Of a stretch of 64,000 bases of DNA, positions 37,446 to 46,700 are shown one piece after another; positions within the stretch are counted from its first letter, which is position 1; every line of letters starts with the position of its first letter. Location: the NCBI RefSeq assembly GCF_000815105.2, contig NZ_CP010310.2:4898001-4962000 (forward strand), given 5' to 3'. The translations under genes were made by a program, and so were the position numbers. Under the pieces are notes generated by a model. That model saw nothing but the letters and a program-made list of their open reading frames with translations. It was not told where the DNA came from and searched no databases. Origin of the DNA: Pandoraea pulmonicola. GTDB taxonomy: Bacteria; Pseudomonadota; Gammaproteobacteria; Burkholderiales; Burkholderiaceae.

Positions 37446-38282
37446 TCAGTTCGGCTCGACGTCGCCCGAATTGTTGCGGATGAAGGTCAGGTGTTCGCGC
37501 AGCGAGCGTTGCGCGCTGGCAGCGTCATGCGACGCCACGGCATTGAAGATGCGGCGATGCTGAGCGATGAGCTCGGCCAGATCGGCGCCGTGACCGACGA
37601 TGGCACGGTAGTTGTCGACCACCGAGCCGCGCAGCAGCTCGAAGATCGCGTGCATCAAATGCACGAGCACGAGATTGTGCGTGGCTTCGGCGAGGGCCAG
37701 ATGGAAGTGTGCGTCGAGCTCCGGCACGCGCGTGAGCAACGACTGTCCGCGCGCATCGCCTTCGCCGTCGAAGCCGTCGCGCTCGGCGGCATAGGCGGCA
37801 TAGGCGGCCTCGAGCGCTTCGAGCGCCTGGGCCAGACGAGCCACGTCCTCGGGCGTCGCGCGCTCGGCCGCCAGTTCCACGGCCTTCGCTTCGAGCACCT
37901 CACGCATTTCCAGGACGTCGTCGACCGTCTTGCTATGCCGCGACATCAGTTGCGAGAGCGGTTCGGCAAGCAGTGGCTGGCTCGCGTTCGCGACCAGATA
38001 ACCGCCCCCGGCACGACCCACGATCAGGCCGCGCGACTCCAACCGCAGCAGCGCCTCGCGCAACGAGGGGCGCGACACGCCCATCTGCTGCGCAAGATCG
38101 CGCTCCGACGGCAATGCCGAGCCCGGCGCCAGCCGCCCTTCGACGACCATCGTCTCCAGTTGCTCGTAGACCATGTCGGACAAACGCAGCCGCGGCGGCG
38201 GCGTCACCGGCGCGAAGCTGGCGGCGGCGGAATCGCTGATGGGAGAAGAGGACATAGGCTGGGACGACTCGTTGGACGGCAT
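37446..38282 (-). CDS. FadR-subfamily GntR regulator (GlcC/LldR-like)
   Basis: The product has 278 residues if started at ATG 38282; GTG 38321 and ATG 38255 are alternatives, and none has a good ribosome site. The winged helix (MVYEQLETMVVEGRLAPGSALPSERDLAQQMGVSRPSLREALLRLESRGLI, given here only as the family pattern LPSERxLAxxxGVSRxxxREAL) is followed by an FCD ligand domain with metal-binding-type histidines (ELDAHFHLALAEATHN, EHLTFI). Members regulate glycolate, lactate or pyruvate operons. It is divergent from glcD, which it most likely controls through the half-site array at 38455-38492. Confidence 0.9.
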   Translation of the reverse strand: MPSNESSQPMSSSPISDSAAASFAPVTPPPRLRLSDMVYEQLETMVVEGRLAPGSALPSERDLAQQMGVSRPSLREALLRLESRGLIVGRAGGGYLVANASQPLLAEPLSQLMSRHSKTVDDVLEMREVLEAKAVELAAERATPEDVARLAQALEALEAAYAAYAAERDGFDGEGDARGQSLLTRVPELDAHFHLALAEATHNLVLVHLMHAIFELLRGSVVDNYRAIVGHGADLAELIAQHRRIFNAVASHDAASAQRSLREHLTFIRNNSGDVEPN

Positions 38283-38454
38283 GTCGGCTTGGGTTCTCGA
38301 CGAAGAAATCACAGACGCCACGATACAGGATGCGGCCGGCGTCAGGGCGCCCTTTCCCCGGGTACGCGCCTGCTGTCGGGACGTCTCTCCAAAATCAAGG
38401 GTTAACCCGGTAGTCGAAATCGGATCATTCCCTTTACGATGACGTCACCCGATA

Positions 38455-38492
38455 ACTGGTCTACTGGTCGACCAGTCTACCAGCAGACCAGT
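38455..38492. promoter_or_regulatory. Array of five regulator half-sites at 8-base spacing upstream of glcD
   Basis: Half-sites ACTGGT (38455), ACTGGT (38463), ACCAGT (38471), ACCAGC (38479) and ACCAGT (38487) start exactly every 8 bases. The middle pair forms the perfect 14-base palindrome ACTGGTCGACCAGT (38463-38476), nested within a second, imperfect palindrome with the same centre. TGGT...ACCA dyads are the site class bound by FadR-subfamily regulators. It lies 43 bases before the glcD ATG. Confidence 0.8.
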
Positions 38493-38534
38493 GAAATCTC
38501 ATTACACGTCAACCTTCGTCCGAGAGCAAGCCCG

Positions 38535-40136
38535 ATGGCGTCAAATGCCCCGCTTCCTGGTTCGTCCCCCGTCCTCGCGCCGCGCCCTCGGCAACCGCTG
38601 AATGTCAGTCTGAGTGCCGTCACGGCGAGCGTGGCAAGCGCGGCGAACGCCGACGAGCCGGTCTTCGAAACCGTTGACGAGGCTACGCGCGCCGCGCGCC
38701 TCGCCGCCTTGCGAAGGGCCGTGCCGGAGGTGCAATGGCTCACCGACCGCGAACAGATCACGCCGTACGAGTGCGACGGACTCGCCGCCTATCGCAAGTT
38801 GCCGCTGGCCGTCGTGTTGCCGGCCGACGAGGACCAGGTCTGCCGCATTCTGCGCGCCTGCCGCGAGCACAACGTGCCCGTGGTGCCCCGCGGCGCGGGC
38901 ACCGGCCTGTCGGGCGGCGCCATGCCCATTACCGACGGCATCGTGCTCTCGCTCGCGAAGTTCAAACGCATTCTCGAAGTGGACGCCTACGCGCGCACGG
39001 CCACCGTACAGCCCGGGGTGCGCAACCTCGCCGTATCGGAAGCGGCCGCCCCCTACGGCCTTTATTACGCACCCGATCCGTCGTCGCAGATCGCCTGCAC
39101 CATCGGCGGCAATGTCTCGGAGAATTCCGGCGGCGTGCACTGCCTGAAGTACGGCCTTACCGTGCACAACGTTCTGCGCGTGCGCGCCGTGACGATGGAC
39201 GGCGATGTCGTGGAGTTCGGCTCGCACGCGCTCGACACGCCGGGGCTCGATCTGCTCTCGGTGTTCATCGGCAGCGAAGGCATGTTCTGCGTCGTCACGG
39301 AGATCACCGTGAAGCTCGTGCCGAAGCCCCAGGTGCAGCAGGTCATCATGGCGAGCTTCGATGACGTGGAAGCCGGTGGCAACGCCGTAGCCGCGATCAT
39401 CGCCGCCGGCATCATTCCGGCGGGACTGGAGATGATGGACAAGCCCGCCACGCAGGCTGTCGAAGAGTTCGTGCACGCGGGCTACGATCTCGACGCCGCG
39501 GCCATCCTGCTGTGCGAATCCGACGGTACCCCCGAAGAAGTTGCCGAAGAAATCGCGCGCGTGTCGGCAGTGTTGCGTGCTTCAGGGGCGACGCGCATCC
39601 AAGTCTCCGCATCCGAAGCCGAGCGTCTGCGCTTCTGGTCGGGCCGCAAGAACGCGTTTCCGGCCGCCGGGCGCATCTCGCCGGACTATTACTGCATGGA
39701 CGGCACGATTCCGCGCCGCACGATCGGCACGCTGCTCAAGCGCATCGAAGCCATGGAAGTGCAATACGGGCTGCGCTGTATCAACGTCTTCCACGCGGGC
39801 GACGGCAACATGCATCCGCTCATCCTGTTCAACGGCAACGATCTCGACGAATGGCATCGCGCCGAAGCGTTCGGCAGCGACATTCTGGAGGCGTGCGTCG
39901 AGCTCGGCGGCACCGTCACGGGAGAGCACGGCGTGGGCATCGAGAAGATCAACTCGATGTGCGTGCAATTCTCGCCGGAGGAGCGCGATGCGTTCTTCGG
40001 TGTGAAGCGCGCGTTCGATCCGGCAGGCCTGCTCAACGCCGACAAGGCCATCCCCACGCGGGCGCGCTGCGCCGAATACGGCAAGCTGCACGTGCGCGGC
40101 GGCCTGCTGCCTCATCCCGATTTGCCGAGGTTCTGA
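38535..40136 (+). CDS. glcD: Glycolate oxidase subunit GlcD (FAD-linked)
   Basis: The product has 533 residues from ATG 38535. A low-complexity N-terminal extension (about 1-45) precedes the FAD-binding PCMH domain (VPVVPRGAGTGLSGGAMPI, CTIGGNVSENSGG, GSEGMFCVVTEI) and the C-terminal FAD-oxidase domain (RISPDYYCMDGTIPRR, HAGDGNMHP, GEHGVGIEK). With GlcE and GlcF it oxidises glycolate (and in some enzymes D-lactate) to the oxo acid, passing electrons to the membrane quinone pool. Its TGA overlaps the glcE ATG by one base. Confidence 0.95.
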   Translation: MASNAPLPGSSPVLAPRPRQPLNVSLSAVTASVASAANADEPVFETVDEATRAARLAALRRAVPEVQWLTDREQITPYECDGLAAYRKLPLAVVLPADEDQVCRILRACREHNVPVVPRGAGTGLSGGAMPITDGIVLSLAKFKRILEVDAYARTATVQPGVRNLAVSEAAAPYGLYYAPDPSSQIACTIGGNVSENSGGVHCLKYGLTVHNVLRVRAVTMDGDVVEFGSHALDTPGLDLLSVFIGSEGMFCVVTEITVKLVPKPQVQQVIMASFDDVEAGGNAVAAIIAAGIIPAGLEMMDKPATQAVEEFVHAGYDLDAAAILLCESDGTPEEVAEEIARVSAVLRASGATRIQVSASEAERLRFWSGRKNAFPAAGRISPDYYCMDGTIPRRTIGTLLKRIEAMEVQYGLRCINVFHAGDGNMHPLILFNGNDLDEWHRAEAFGSDILEACVELGGTVTGEHGVGIEKINSMCVQFSPEERDAFFGVKRAFDPAGLLNADKAIPTRARCAEYGKLHVRGGLLPHPDLPRF

Positions 40137-41296
40137 TGTCGCAAGTCATTCGCATGGCGTCGTCCGGCGCCGACACCGATACGGACACGGGTATCAACGC
40201 CGATACCGAAGCGCAAGCCGCACAGCGCGCGCTCGCCGACATTCGCGAGCGCGTGCTCGCGGCCACCGCCGGCGGCATGCCGCTCGATATCCAGGGCGGC
40301 GGCACCAAGCGCTGGTACGGACAGACGCCCGTCGGCGAACCGCTCGACATGCGCGCCTATCGCGGCATCGTCTCGTACGACCCGGCCGAACTCGTCATCA
40401 CGGCGCGCGCGGGCACACCGCTCGCGCAAATCGAAGCCGCGCTGGCCGAGCGCGGTCAGATCCTGCCGTTCGAGCCGCCGCATTTCGGCCCCGGCGCCAC
40501 GCTTGGCGGATGTATCGCCGCGGGACTCGCCGGCCCACGCCGCCCACACGTGGGCGCTCCCCGCGACTTCGTGCTGGGCGCCGTCGTCATGAACGGTCAG
40601 GGCCAGGTGCTGCATTTCGGCGGGCAGGTGATGAAGAACGTCGCGGGCTACGACGTCTCGCGCGTGCTGGCCGGCTCGCTCGGCACGCTCGGCGTGCTGC
40701 TCGAACTCTCCATCAAGGTATTGCCGTGTCCGGTGGCGGAGGCGACGCTGCGCTACGAGATGTCGCAGGCGCAAGCCATCGACCAGCTCAACCGCTGGGG
40801 CGGCCAGCCGCTGCCGCTTACGGGATCGGCGTGGCATGATGGCGTGCTGAGCGTTCGTCTGGGCGGGGCTTCCGCCGCGATCGACGCCGCGCGCATCGCC
40901 ATGGGCGGCGAGCACGTCGGCACGGTGCAAGCCCAGGCGTACTGGGAAGCGCTGCGCGAGCAGACGCATCCCTTCTTCGCCGACGCACCCGTCGTGGGTG
41001 AGGGACAACCGCTGTGGCGTCTGTCGGTGCCGTCGACCACGCCGCCGCTCGCCCACGGCGACGCGCATCTGATCGAATGGGGTGGGGCGCAGCGCTGGTG
41101 GATCACACCGCGCGCGGCCGACGAAGTCCGCACAATTGCCGCTTCGGTCGGCGGGCATGCTACGCTGTTCCGTCATGGCGACAAGACGGCCGGCGTCTTC
41201 ACCTCGCAACCGGCCGCACTGCACGCTATCGGCGAACGCCTGCAGGAGGCTTTCGATCCGAGCCGCATCTTCAACCGCCATCGGCTGTACCGCTAA
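40136..41296 (+). CDS. glcE: Glycolate oxidase subunit GlcE (FAD-binding)
   Basis: The product has 386 residues from the ATG overlapping the glcD stop (TGATG). After a Thr/Asp-rich N-terminal tail (TDTDTGINADTE) it shows the FAD-binding fold: PLDIQGGGTKRWYG, GPGATLGGCIAAGLAGPRR and GGQVMKNVAGYDVSRVLAGSLGTLG. It is a truncated GlcD-like flavin subunit that completes the GlcDEF complex. The gene ends 8 bases before glcF. Confidence 0.95.
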   Translation: MSQVIRMASSGADTDTDTGINADTEAQAAQRALADIRERVLAATAGGMPLDIQGGGTKRWYGQTPVGEPLDMRAYRGIVSYDPAELVITARAGTPLAQIEAALAERGQILPFEPPHFGPGATLGGCIAAGLAGPRRPHVGAPRDFVLGAVVMNGQGQVLHFGGQVMKNVAGYDVSRVLAGSLGTLGVLLELSIKVLPCPVAEATLRYEMSQAQAIDQLNRWGGQPLPLTGSAWHDGVLSVRLGGASAAIDAARIAMGGEHVGTVQAQAYWEALREQTHPFFADAPVVGEGQPLWRLSVPSTTPPLAHGDAHLIEWGGAQRWWITPRAADEVRTIAASVGGHATLFRHGDKTAGVFTSQPAALHAIGERLQEAFDPSRIFNRHRLYR

Positions 41297-41304
41297 ATTC
41301 GACG

Positions 41305-42567
41305 ATGCAAACGAACCTCGCAGAATTTCTCCGCCAGACGCCGGACGGCGACGAAGCCGAAGCCATCCTCCGCAAATGCGTGCATTGTGGCTTCTGCACC
41401 GCCACGTGCCCGACCTACCAGTTGCTGGGCGACGAACTCGACGGCCCGCGCGGACGCATCTACCTCATCAAACAAATGGTCGAAGGCCAGAGCGTGACGC
41501 GGGAAACGCAGCGCCACCTCGATCGCTGCCTGACCTGCCGCAGTTGCGAATCGACGTGCCCGTCGGGTGTGCAATACGGGCGTCTCGCCGAGATCGGCCG
41601 CCGTCACGTGGACGCCAAGGTCGGCCGCCCGGCCGGCGAGCGCGCGCTGCGCTGGACGCTCGCCCGCGTGCTGCCCAATCGCGCCCTCTTTTCGCCGGCG
41701 CTGCGTCTGGGCCAGCAGTTCCGCTCGATCCTGCCGCGCGCGCTGCGCGAGAAGGTACCGCACCGCCAACGCTCGGGCGCGTGGCCGCACGCCAGACACA
41801 CCCGCCGCATGCTCATGCTCGAAGGCTGCGTGCAGCCGGCCATGCTGCCCAACGTCAACAAGGCGACCGCCCGCGTGCTCGACACCCTCGGGATCGAGCT
41901 CGTCCGCCCGGCGTCGGCAGGGTGTTGCGGCGCCATCCGTCTGCATCTGAACTATCACGACGACGGCCTGGACGACGCGCGCCGCAACATCGACGCCTGG
42001 TGGCCCGAAATCGAGGCAGGGGCGGAAGCCATCGTGATCAATGCATCGGGCTGCGGCGCGACGGTCAAGGAGTACGGCCACCTTCTGCGTCACGATCCGC
42101 AGTACGCCGGCAAGGCACAGCGCGTCTCCGAACTGGCGCGCGACCTCGCCGAAGTACTGCTCGACAACATCGAGGCGCTGCAGCGCCGCGTGCCGAACCG
42201 CAAGACGGGCAAGATCGCCTATCACCCGCCCTGCACGCTCCAGCATGGTCAGCAGCTCAAGGGGGTGGTGGAAAAAGTGCTCGCGTCGGTGGGTGTGAAC
42301 GTCATGCTGCCGCAGGACAGCCACATCTGCTGCGGCTCGGCGGGCACGTACTCGGTCACGCAGCCCGAGCTGTCGCACCAATTGCGCGACGCGAAATGGA
42401 AGTCCCTCGACGCGCTCGAGCCGGAGCTGGTGGTCTCCGCCAACGTCGGCTGCATCTGCCACCTGCAGGCCACCGCCAAGGGCGAGCACGCCCGCGATCA
42501 CGCGCCGGTCCAGCACTGGATCGAACTGCTCGATCGGATGATCGCTACCCCGCAAATCGCCAATTGA
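41305..42567 (+). CDS. glcF: Glycolate oxidase iron-sulfur subunit GlcF
   Basis: The product has 420 residues from ATG 41305 (MQTNLAEFLRQTPDGDEAEA). Two [4Fe-4S] motifs, CVHCGFCTATCP and CLTCRSCESTCP, are followed by two CCG domains (AGCCGAIRLHLNYH and HICCGSAGTYSV with cysteine pairs). It transfers electrons from the flavin subunits to the membrane. It is the last glc gene; a 14-base inverted repeat follows 9 bases after the stop. Confidence 0.96.
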   Translation: MQTNLAEFLRQTPDGDEAEAILRKCVHCGFCTATCPTYQLLGDELDGPRGRIYLIKQMVEGQSVTRETQRHLDRCLTCRSCESTCPSGVQYGRLAEIGRRHVDAKVGRPAGERALRWTLARVLPNRALFSPALRLGQQFRSILPRALREKVPHRQRSGAWPHARHTRRMLMLEGCVQPAMLPNVNKATARVLDTLGIELVRPASAGCCGAIRLHLNYHDDGLDDARRNIDAWWPEIEAGAEAIVINASGCGATVKEYGHLLRHDPQYAGKAQRVSELARDLAEVLLDNIEALQRRVPNRKTGKIAYHPPCTLQHGQQLKGVVEKVLASVGVNVMLPQDSHICCGSAGTYSVTQPELSHQLRDAKWKSLDALEPELVVSANVGCICHLQATAKGEHARDHAPVQHWIELLDRMIATPQIAN

Positions 42568-42576
42568 GTCTCACCC

Positions 42577-42611
42577 GGATTGATTGTCCCGACAACAGGG
42601 ACAATCAATCC
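42577..42611. repeat. Perfect 14-base inverted repeat after glcF
   Basis: GGATTGATTGTCCC (42577-42590) and GGGACAATCAATCC (42598-42611) are exactly complementary around a 7-base spacer (GACAACA). In RNA this is a long hairpin, but it is not GC-rich and no T run follows, so it may be a terminator of unusual type or an operator for the DoxX/dioxygenase genes downstream. Confidence 0.85.
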
Positions 42612-42743
42612 CGAGTCCGCTCGTTTATCTGGACGATGGCGCTCCCTAGAATCGTCGGTAAGTCAGCCCGCCTTCCCGGCCTCACTGGCCTCACCGTGGC
42701 GCAGACGAACCTCACCCTCGATTCCCCCTGGACGGAGCCCGTC

Positions 42744-43148
42744 ATGATCGATACCAAAACCGCCCCGTACGCCGCGCTGCTGCTGCGCGTGTCGCTCGGC
42801 ATCCTGTTCCTCGCCCACCTGTCGCTGAAGGTGTTCGTCTTCACCGTGCCGGGCTTCGTCGGCTTCTTCGGCTCGCTCGGCCTGCCGCCGTTCCTGGCCT
42901 ATGTCACCATGGCCGTGGAACTCGTCGGCGGCCTGATGCTGATTGCGGGCTTCCACGCGCGCTTTGCCGCATTGCCGCTCGCCGTGCTGATGCTCGGCAC
43001 CATCGTCACCGTGCACGGCCACAATGGCTGGATGTTCGCGAACAAGGGTGGCGGCTGGGAATTCCCCGCGTTCTGGCTGGTGGCGCTGCTGGTCGTCGCA
43101 CTGCTCGGCGACGGCGCCTGGTCGATTCGCCGCCCGCGCACCGCCTGA
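42744..43148 (+). CDS. DoxX-family membrane protein
   Basis: The product has 134 residues and about four spans; ATG 42744 is preceded by GGAG. Segments such as LLLRVSLGILFLAHLSLKVF and AVELVGGLMLIAGFHARFAALPLAVLMLGTI are typical for DoxX. Family members are small inner-membrane proteins, some linked to thiosulfate oxidation or redox protection; the role here is unknown. It lies 61 bases before the dioxygenase gene, a frequent pairing. Confidence 0.88.
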   Translation: MIDTKTAPYAALLLRVSLGILFLAHLSLKVFVFTVPGFVGFFGSLGLPPFLAYVTMAVELVGGLMLIAGFHARFAALPLAVLMLGTIVTVHGHNGWMFANKGGGWEFPAFWLVALLVVALLGDGAWSIRRPRTA

Positions 43149-43209
43149 CGCGCCACGCGCGATTCGACGCGACCGAACACGGCTCGAAGCCAGTACCGGA
43201 GAAACCGCC

Positions 43210-44037
43210 ATGTCTGCCCTGCCCACCCTCTTCGTCTCTCACGGCTCGCCGCTGCTTGCGCTCGAACCGGGCCGCACCGGCCCGTTGCTGACGGCGCTGG
43301 GGCGTGCGGTACCCCGTCCGCGGGAGATTCTCGTCGTCTCCCCACACTGGTCGACGCCGACACCGCGCGTGGGCAATCTGGCGCAGCAGCGCACGATCCA
43401 CGACTTCGGCGGTTTCCCCCGCGAGCTTTACACGCTGCAGTACCCGGCCGCCGGTTCCCCCGCCCTCGCCGAGCGCACCGTCCGGATCCTGCACGATGCC
43501 GGGCTGCCTGCCGCCACCGACGACCAGTGGGGGCTCGACCACGGCGCCTGGGTGCCGCTGCGCTATCTGTATCCGGATGCCGACGTGCCGGTCACGCAGT
43601 TGTCGCTGCAGCGTCATATGCGCCCGGAGTACCACTATCGCGTCGGCCAGCAGCTCGCCTCGCTGGCGCGGGACGGTGTGCTGATCGTCGCCTCGGGCAG
43701 CTTCACGCACAACCTGCATGAAGTTTTCCGCGCCCCGTCGGAAGATCGGGAGGAAGCCCCTTACGTGGCCGAATTCGCCGCGTGGTTCACCGAACACCTG
43801 GCCGCGATGGATCTCGATGCGCTGTTCGACTATCGTGCGCGTGCGCCGCACGCCGAGCGCGCGCATCCAACCGACGAGCATCTGCTGCCGCTCTACATGG
43901 CGTTGGGCGCCGCGGACGACCCCGCACGGCAGACGCACTTCGACACCGGTACGACCTACGGCGCGCTACGCATGGATGCCTTCGCGTTCGGCAGCGCCGC
44001 CCCGTCGCTCGCCGAGGTCGATGCGCTGGCACAATGA
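43210..44037 (+). CDS. Class III extradiol ring-cleavage dioxygenase (4,5-DOPA dioxygenase family)
   Basis: The product has 275 residues from ATG 43210 with GGAG upstream. It matches the LigB/DODA family, related to E. coli YgiD. Candidate metal ligands are His11 (FVSHGSP), His46 (VSPHW), His167 (SFTHNLHE) and His224 (DEHLLPL); the DHGAWVPL motif is conserved. It should cleave a catechol-type ring; the substrate is unknown. It lies in the DoxX-dioxygenase-LysR group. Confidence 0.9.
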   Translation: MSALPTLFVSHGSPLLALEPGRTGPLLTALGRAVPRPREILVVSPHWSTPTPRVGNLAQQRTIHDFGGFPRELYTLQYPAAGSPALAERTVRILHDAGLPAATDDQWGLDHGAWVPLRYLYPDADVPVTQLSLQRHMRPEYHYRVGQQLASLARDGVLIVASGSFTHNLHEVFRAPSEDREEAPYVAEFAAWFTEHLAAMDLDALFDYRARAPHAERAHPTDEHLLPLYMALGAADDPARQTHFDTGTTYGALRMDAFAFGSAAPSLAEVDALAQ

Positions 44038-44118
44038 CGTCTGCAAGGCCGAAGCGCGAGACGCCACGTTTCGTGCGCCGGTCGTCCGCCGCGCATTCCT
44101 GAGGAGCATCGTCCCGGC

Positions 44119-45030
44119 ATGAACAAACTTCGCGAGATCGAGTGCTTCATCGCCGTGGTCGAATCGGGCAGCTTCGTCAAGGCGGCGGCCTCGCTCGGCA
44201 TCTCGAAGACCGCCATCTCGCGCTATGTCGCCGATCTCGAGGCGCGTCTGGGCACTCGGCTGCTCCAGCGCACCACCCGGCGGCTGTCGCTGACCGAGCC
44301 CGGGCAGCGTTACGTCGAGCGTTGCCGTCAGATCCTCGCCGAACTCGACGAAGCCGATGCGATGGCCGGCGAGCAGGACGGGGAACCGGCCGGTGCACTG
44401 CGCATCAACGCGCCGCATACGTTCGGCGTGCTGCACCTGGCGCCACTCTGGCCGACGTTTCTGAGCCGCCATCCGCAGGTCTCGCTGGACATCACGTTGA
44501 GCGACCGGCTCGTGGATATCGTCGACGAGGGCTACGACCTCGCGATCCGGATCACGCGTCTGCCCGATTCCTCGCTGGTGCACCGCCGGCTCGCGGGCAC
44601 ACGCATGGTGCTGTGCGCCTCGCCCGACTACCTCGGCCAACACGGTACCCCTCGACATCCGAGCGAACTCGCGCATCACGAAACGGTGGGTTACAGCTAC
44701 TTTTCGCACCGTCGCGAATGGCGCTTCGACGGCCCCGACGGCCCGGTCTCGGTGCGCACCCGCGCGCGGCTCATCGCCGATAACGGCGACACCTGTCTGG
44801 CCGCCGCCGTGGCAGGCGCGGGCGTCATCCTGCAACCGGCGTTTCTTGTGCAGGACGCCCTGCGCGATGGCCGGCTCATCGAGTTCCTGCCGGAATACAC
44901 GCAAGGCGAGACGGGCATTTTCGTGGTCTACCCCACACGCAAATACCTCAGCGCGAAAGTGCGCGCGCTCATCGACTTCCTCGTGGAAGCCTTCGCGGCG
45001 CCGGGATGGCGCGCCCTCGATCGGCGCTGA
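44119..45030 (+). CDS. LysR-family transcriptional regulator
   Basis: The product has 303 residues. The N-terminal winged helix (IECFIAVVESGSFVKAAASLGISKTAISRYVADLEARLGTRLLQRTTRR, pattern AAxxLxxSxxxxSRxVxxLE) is followed by a periplasmic-binding-like effector domain. The effector-domain wording (GALRINAPHTFGVLHLAPLW, VDEGYDLAIRI) resembles the large CrgA/DsdC-type LysR group. Same strand and 81 bases downstream of the dioxygenase gene, so it may regulate the DoxX-dioxygenase pair. Confidence 0.92.
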   Translation: MNKLREIECFIAVVESGSFVKAAASLGISKTAISRYVADLEARLGTRLLQRTTRRLSLTEPGQRYVERCRQILAELDEADAMAGEQDGEPAGALRINAPHTFGVLHLAPLWPTFLSRHPQVSLDITLSDRLVDIVDEGYDLAIRITRLPDSSLVHRRLAGTRMVLCASPDYLGQHGTPRHPSELAHHETVGYSYFSHRREWRFDGPDGPVSVRTRARLIADNGDTCLAAAVAGAGVILQPAFLVQDALRDGRLIEFLPEYTQGETGIFVVYPTRKYLSAKVRALIDFLVEAFAAPGWRALDRR

Positions 45031-45197
45031 CGCCCTGCGGGCAGGCAGGAGGCTTGCTCGCATCCGCCGCGAAAGGCCTGCGAACCGTCAGCGAATGGCC
45101 GCAAACGGCACATAAAACGCAGCAACGTCACGGCGTTTTTATGGCATGCCGCAAATGTCCCTTATACTGACGGGCCTGCTGTCCCATTTCATATATT

Positions 45198-46556
45198 TTG
45201 GAAAACTTCTTACTGATCGTCGCTGCGATCCTGCTGGTGTTGCTCAACGGCTTTTTCGTGGCGGCGGAATTTGGTCTCGTCAAACTGCGCCAGACGCGCG
45301 TTCATGTCATAGCCCGCCAACGCGGTTGGCGCGGTCGTATTCTGGCCAAGGTCCACGGCCAGCTCGATACCTACCTCTCGGCCTGTCAACTCGGCATCAC
45401 CCTCGCCTCGCTGGGTCTGGGCTGGATCGGCGAACCGGCGTTCGCGCGCATTCTCACGCCGCTGTTCGAACTGGTCGGCGTAAGCTCCGCCGAACTGATT
45501 CACGCGCTCGCCTTCTTCATCGCGTTCTTCACGATCTCGTACCTGCACATCGTCGTGGGCGAGCTCGCGCCGAAGTCGATGGCGCTGCGCATGCCGGAAG
45601 CCGTCTCGGTGTGGACCGCCGCACCGCTCTACGGCTTCTACTGGCTGATGTATCCGGCGATCTGGATTCTCAATCACAGTGCCAACCGGCTGCTGCGCTG
45701 GACCGGACTCGATCCTTCGCACGGCACCGACGCGCACTATTCGGCCGACGAAATCAAGCTGATCGTGCGCCGCGGCGCCACCAGCGAAAAGCTCTCGCGC
45801 GACGACTGGAACGTGGTGGCCTACGCCATCGACTTCAGCGATCTGACCGTCTCCGACCTGATGCGTCCGATGAGCGAAGTGGCCGCGTTTCGCCTCGGTG
45901 CCACGTTCGCCGAGAACATGGACACGGCCTATCGCCATCGCTACAGTCGCTACCCGTTCCTCGATCACGACGGCGAGACCGTGCTCGGCGTGGTCCACCT
46001 CAAGGACCTGTTCCTCGCCGAGCACCACGGCCAGTCCATCGAGGACCTCGGCAGCATGGCGCGTCCGGTCGAGCGGGTGAAGCCCGACATGCCCGCACGC
46101 GAACTGTTCAGCCGCTTTCGCCGCGGTGCGCCGCACTTCGCCATCGTGGGATGGCCCGACCAGAAGCCCATCGGCTTCCTGACGCTGGACAACCTGCTCT
46201 CGGCGCTGGTCGGCAAGATCCGCGACGAATTCCGGCAAACGGAAGACGACTGGACCCGCATGGAGGACGGTACGCTCATCGGCCGCGGCAGCCTGCCGAT
46301 CCTCACGCTCGAGCGTGCGCTCGGCCTGGAGATCCCGAGCGAACACGCGGAATCCGTCGGCGGCCTGATCATGAACGCGCTCGGCTATCTGCCCCGCGAA
46401 GGCCAGAAGGTCGACTTCGAGGGCTTCTCGGTCGTCGTGAAGAAGATGCAGGGCCCGCGCATCGTGCTCGTGCGCGTCTATCCGGAGAGCGTGCGCGAAG
46501 CCCGCGAAATGCAGGGCAAGACACCCCATATGGCGGCTCGGCAACGAGACGATTGA
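45198..46556 (+). CDS. CNNM/hemolysin C-type membrane protein with CBS domains
   Basis: The product has 452 residues from TTG 45198 (M/LENFLLIVAAILLVLLNGFF); no good Shine-Dalgarno sequence is visible, so the start is inferred from homology. A DUF21/CNNM transmembrane domain (about 1-180, AAEFGLVKLRQTRV, ACQLGITLASLGLGWIGEPA) is followed by a CBS pair (about 210-330, DLMRPMSEV) and a CorC/HlyC C-terminal domain (about 350-430). Such proteins are linked to Mg2+/Co2+ efflux or homeostasis. A TTATACT (45162-45168) could be its -10 box. A strong bidirectional terminator follows. Confidence 0.92.
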   Translation: MENFLLIVAAILLVLLNGFFVAAEFGLVKLRQTRVHVIARQRGWRGRILAKVHGQLDTYLSACQLGITLASLGLGWIGEPAFARILTPLFELVGVSSAELIHALAFFIAFFTISYLHIVVGELAPKSMALRMPEAVSVWTAAPLYGFYWLMYPAIWILNHSANRLLRWTGLDPSHGTDAHYSADEIKLIVRRGATSEKLSRDDWNVVAYAIDFSDLTVSDLMRPMSEVAAFRLGATFAENMDTAYRHRYSRYPFLDHDGETVLGVVHLKDLFLAEHHGQSIEDLGSMARPVERVKPDMPARELFSRFRRGAPHFAIVGWPDQKPIGFLTLDNLLSALVGKIRDEFRQTEDDWTRMEDGTLIGRGSLPILTLERALGLEIPSEHAESVGGLIMNALGYLPREGQKVDFEGFSVVVKKMQGPRIVLVRVYPESVREAREMQGKTPHMAARQRDD

Positions 46557-46636
46557 AAGGGTGTTCGATCCCCCCGGAGGCCGGCGTCAAGCCGATCTGT
46601 CGCGGCGGCGGCGAGCGATTCCCACGCTCGCTGACA

Positions 46637-46672
46637 AACGAGAAAGGCGACCCGAGGGTCGCCTTTCTCGTT
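46637..46672. terminator. Bidirectional terminator between CNNM and YcgR-type genes
   Basis: Bases 46637-46652 and 46657-46672 form a perfect 16-base-pair stem with a CGAG loop, core GAAAGGCGACC/GGTCGCCTTTC. AA-rich and TT-rich ends give U-containing tails in both directions. It lies between convergent genes. Confidence 0.9.
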
Positions 46673-46700
46673 GCTTTCCGATGTATCCGCTGGCCCGGGC

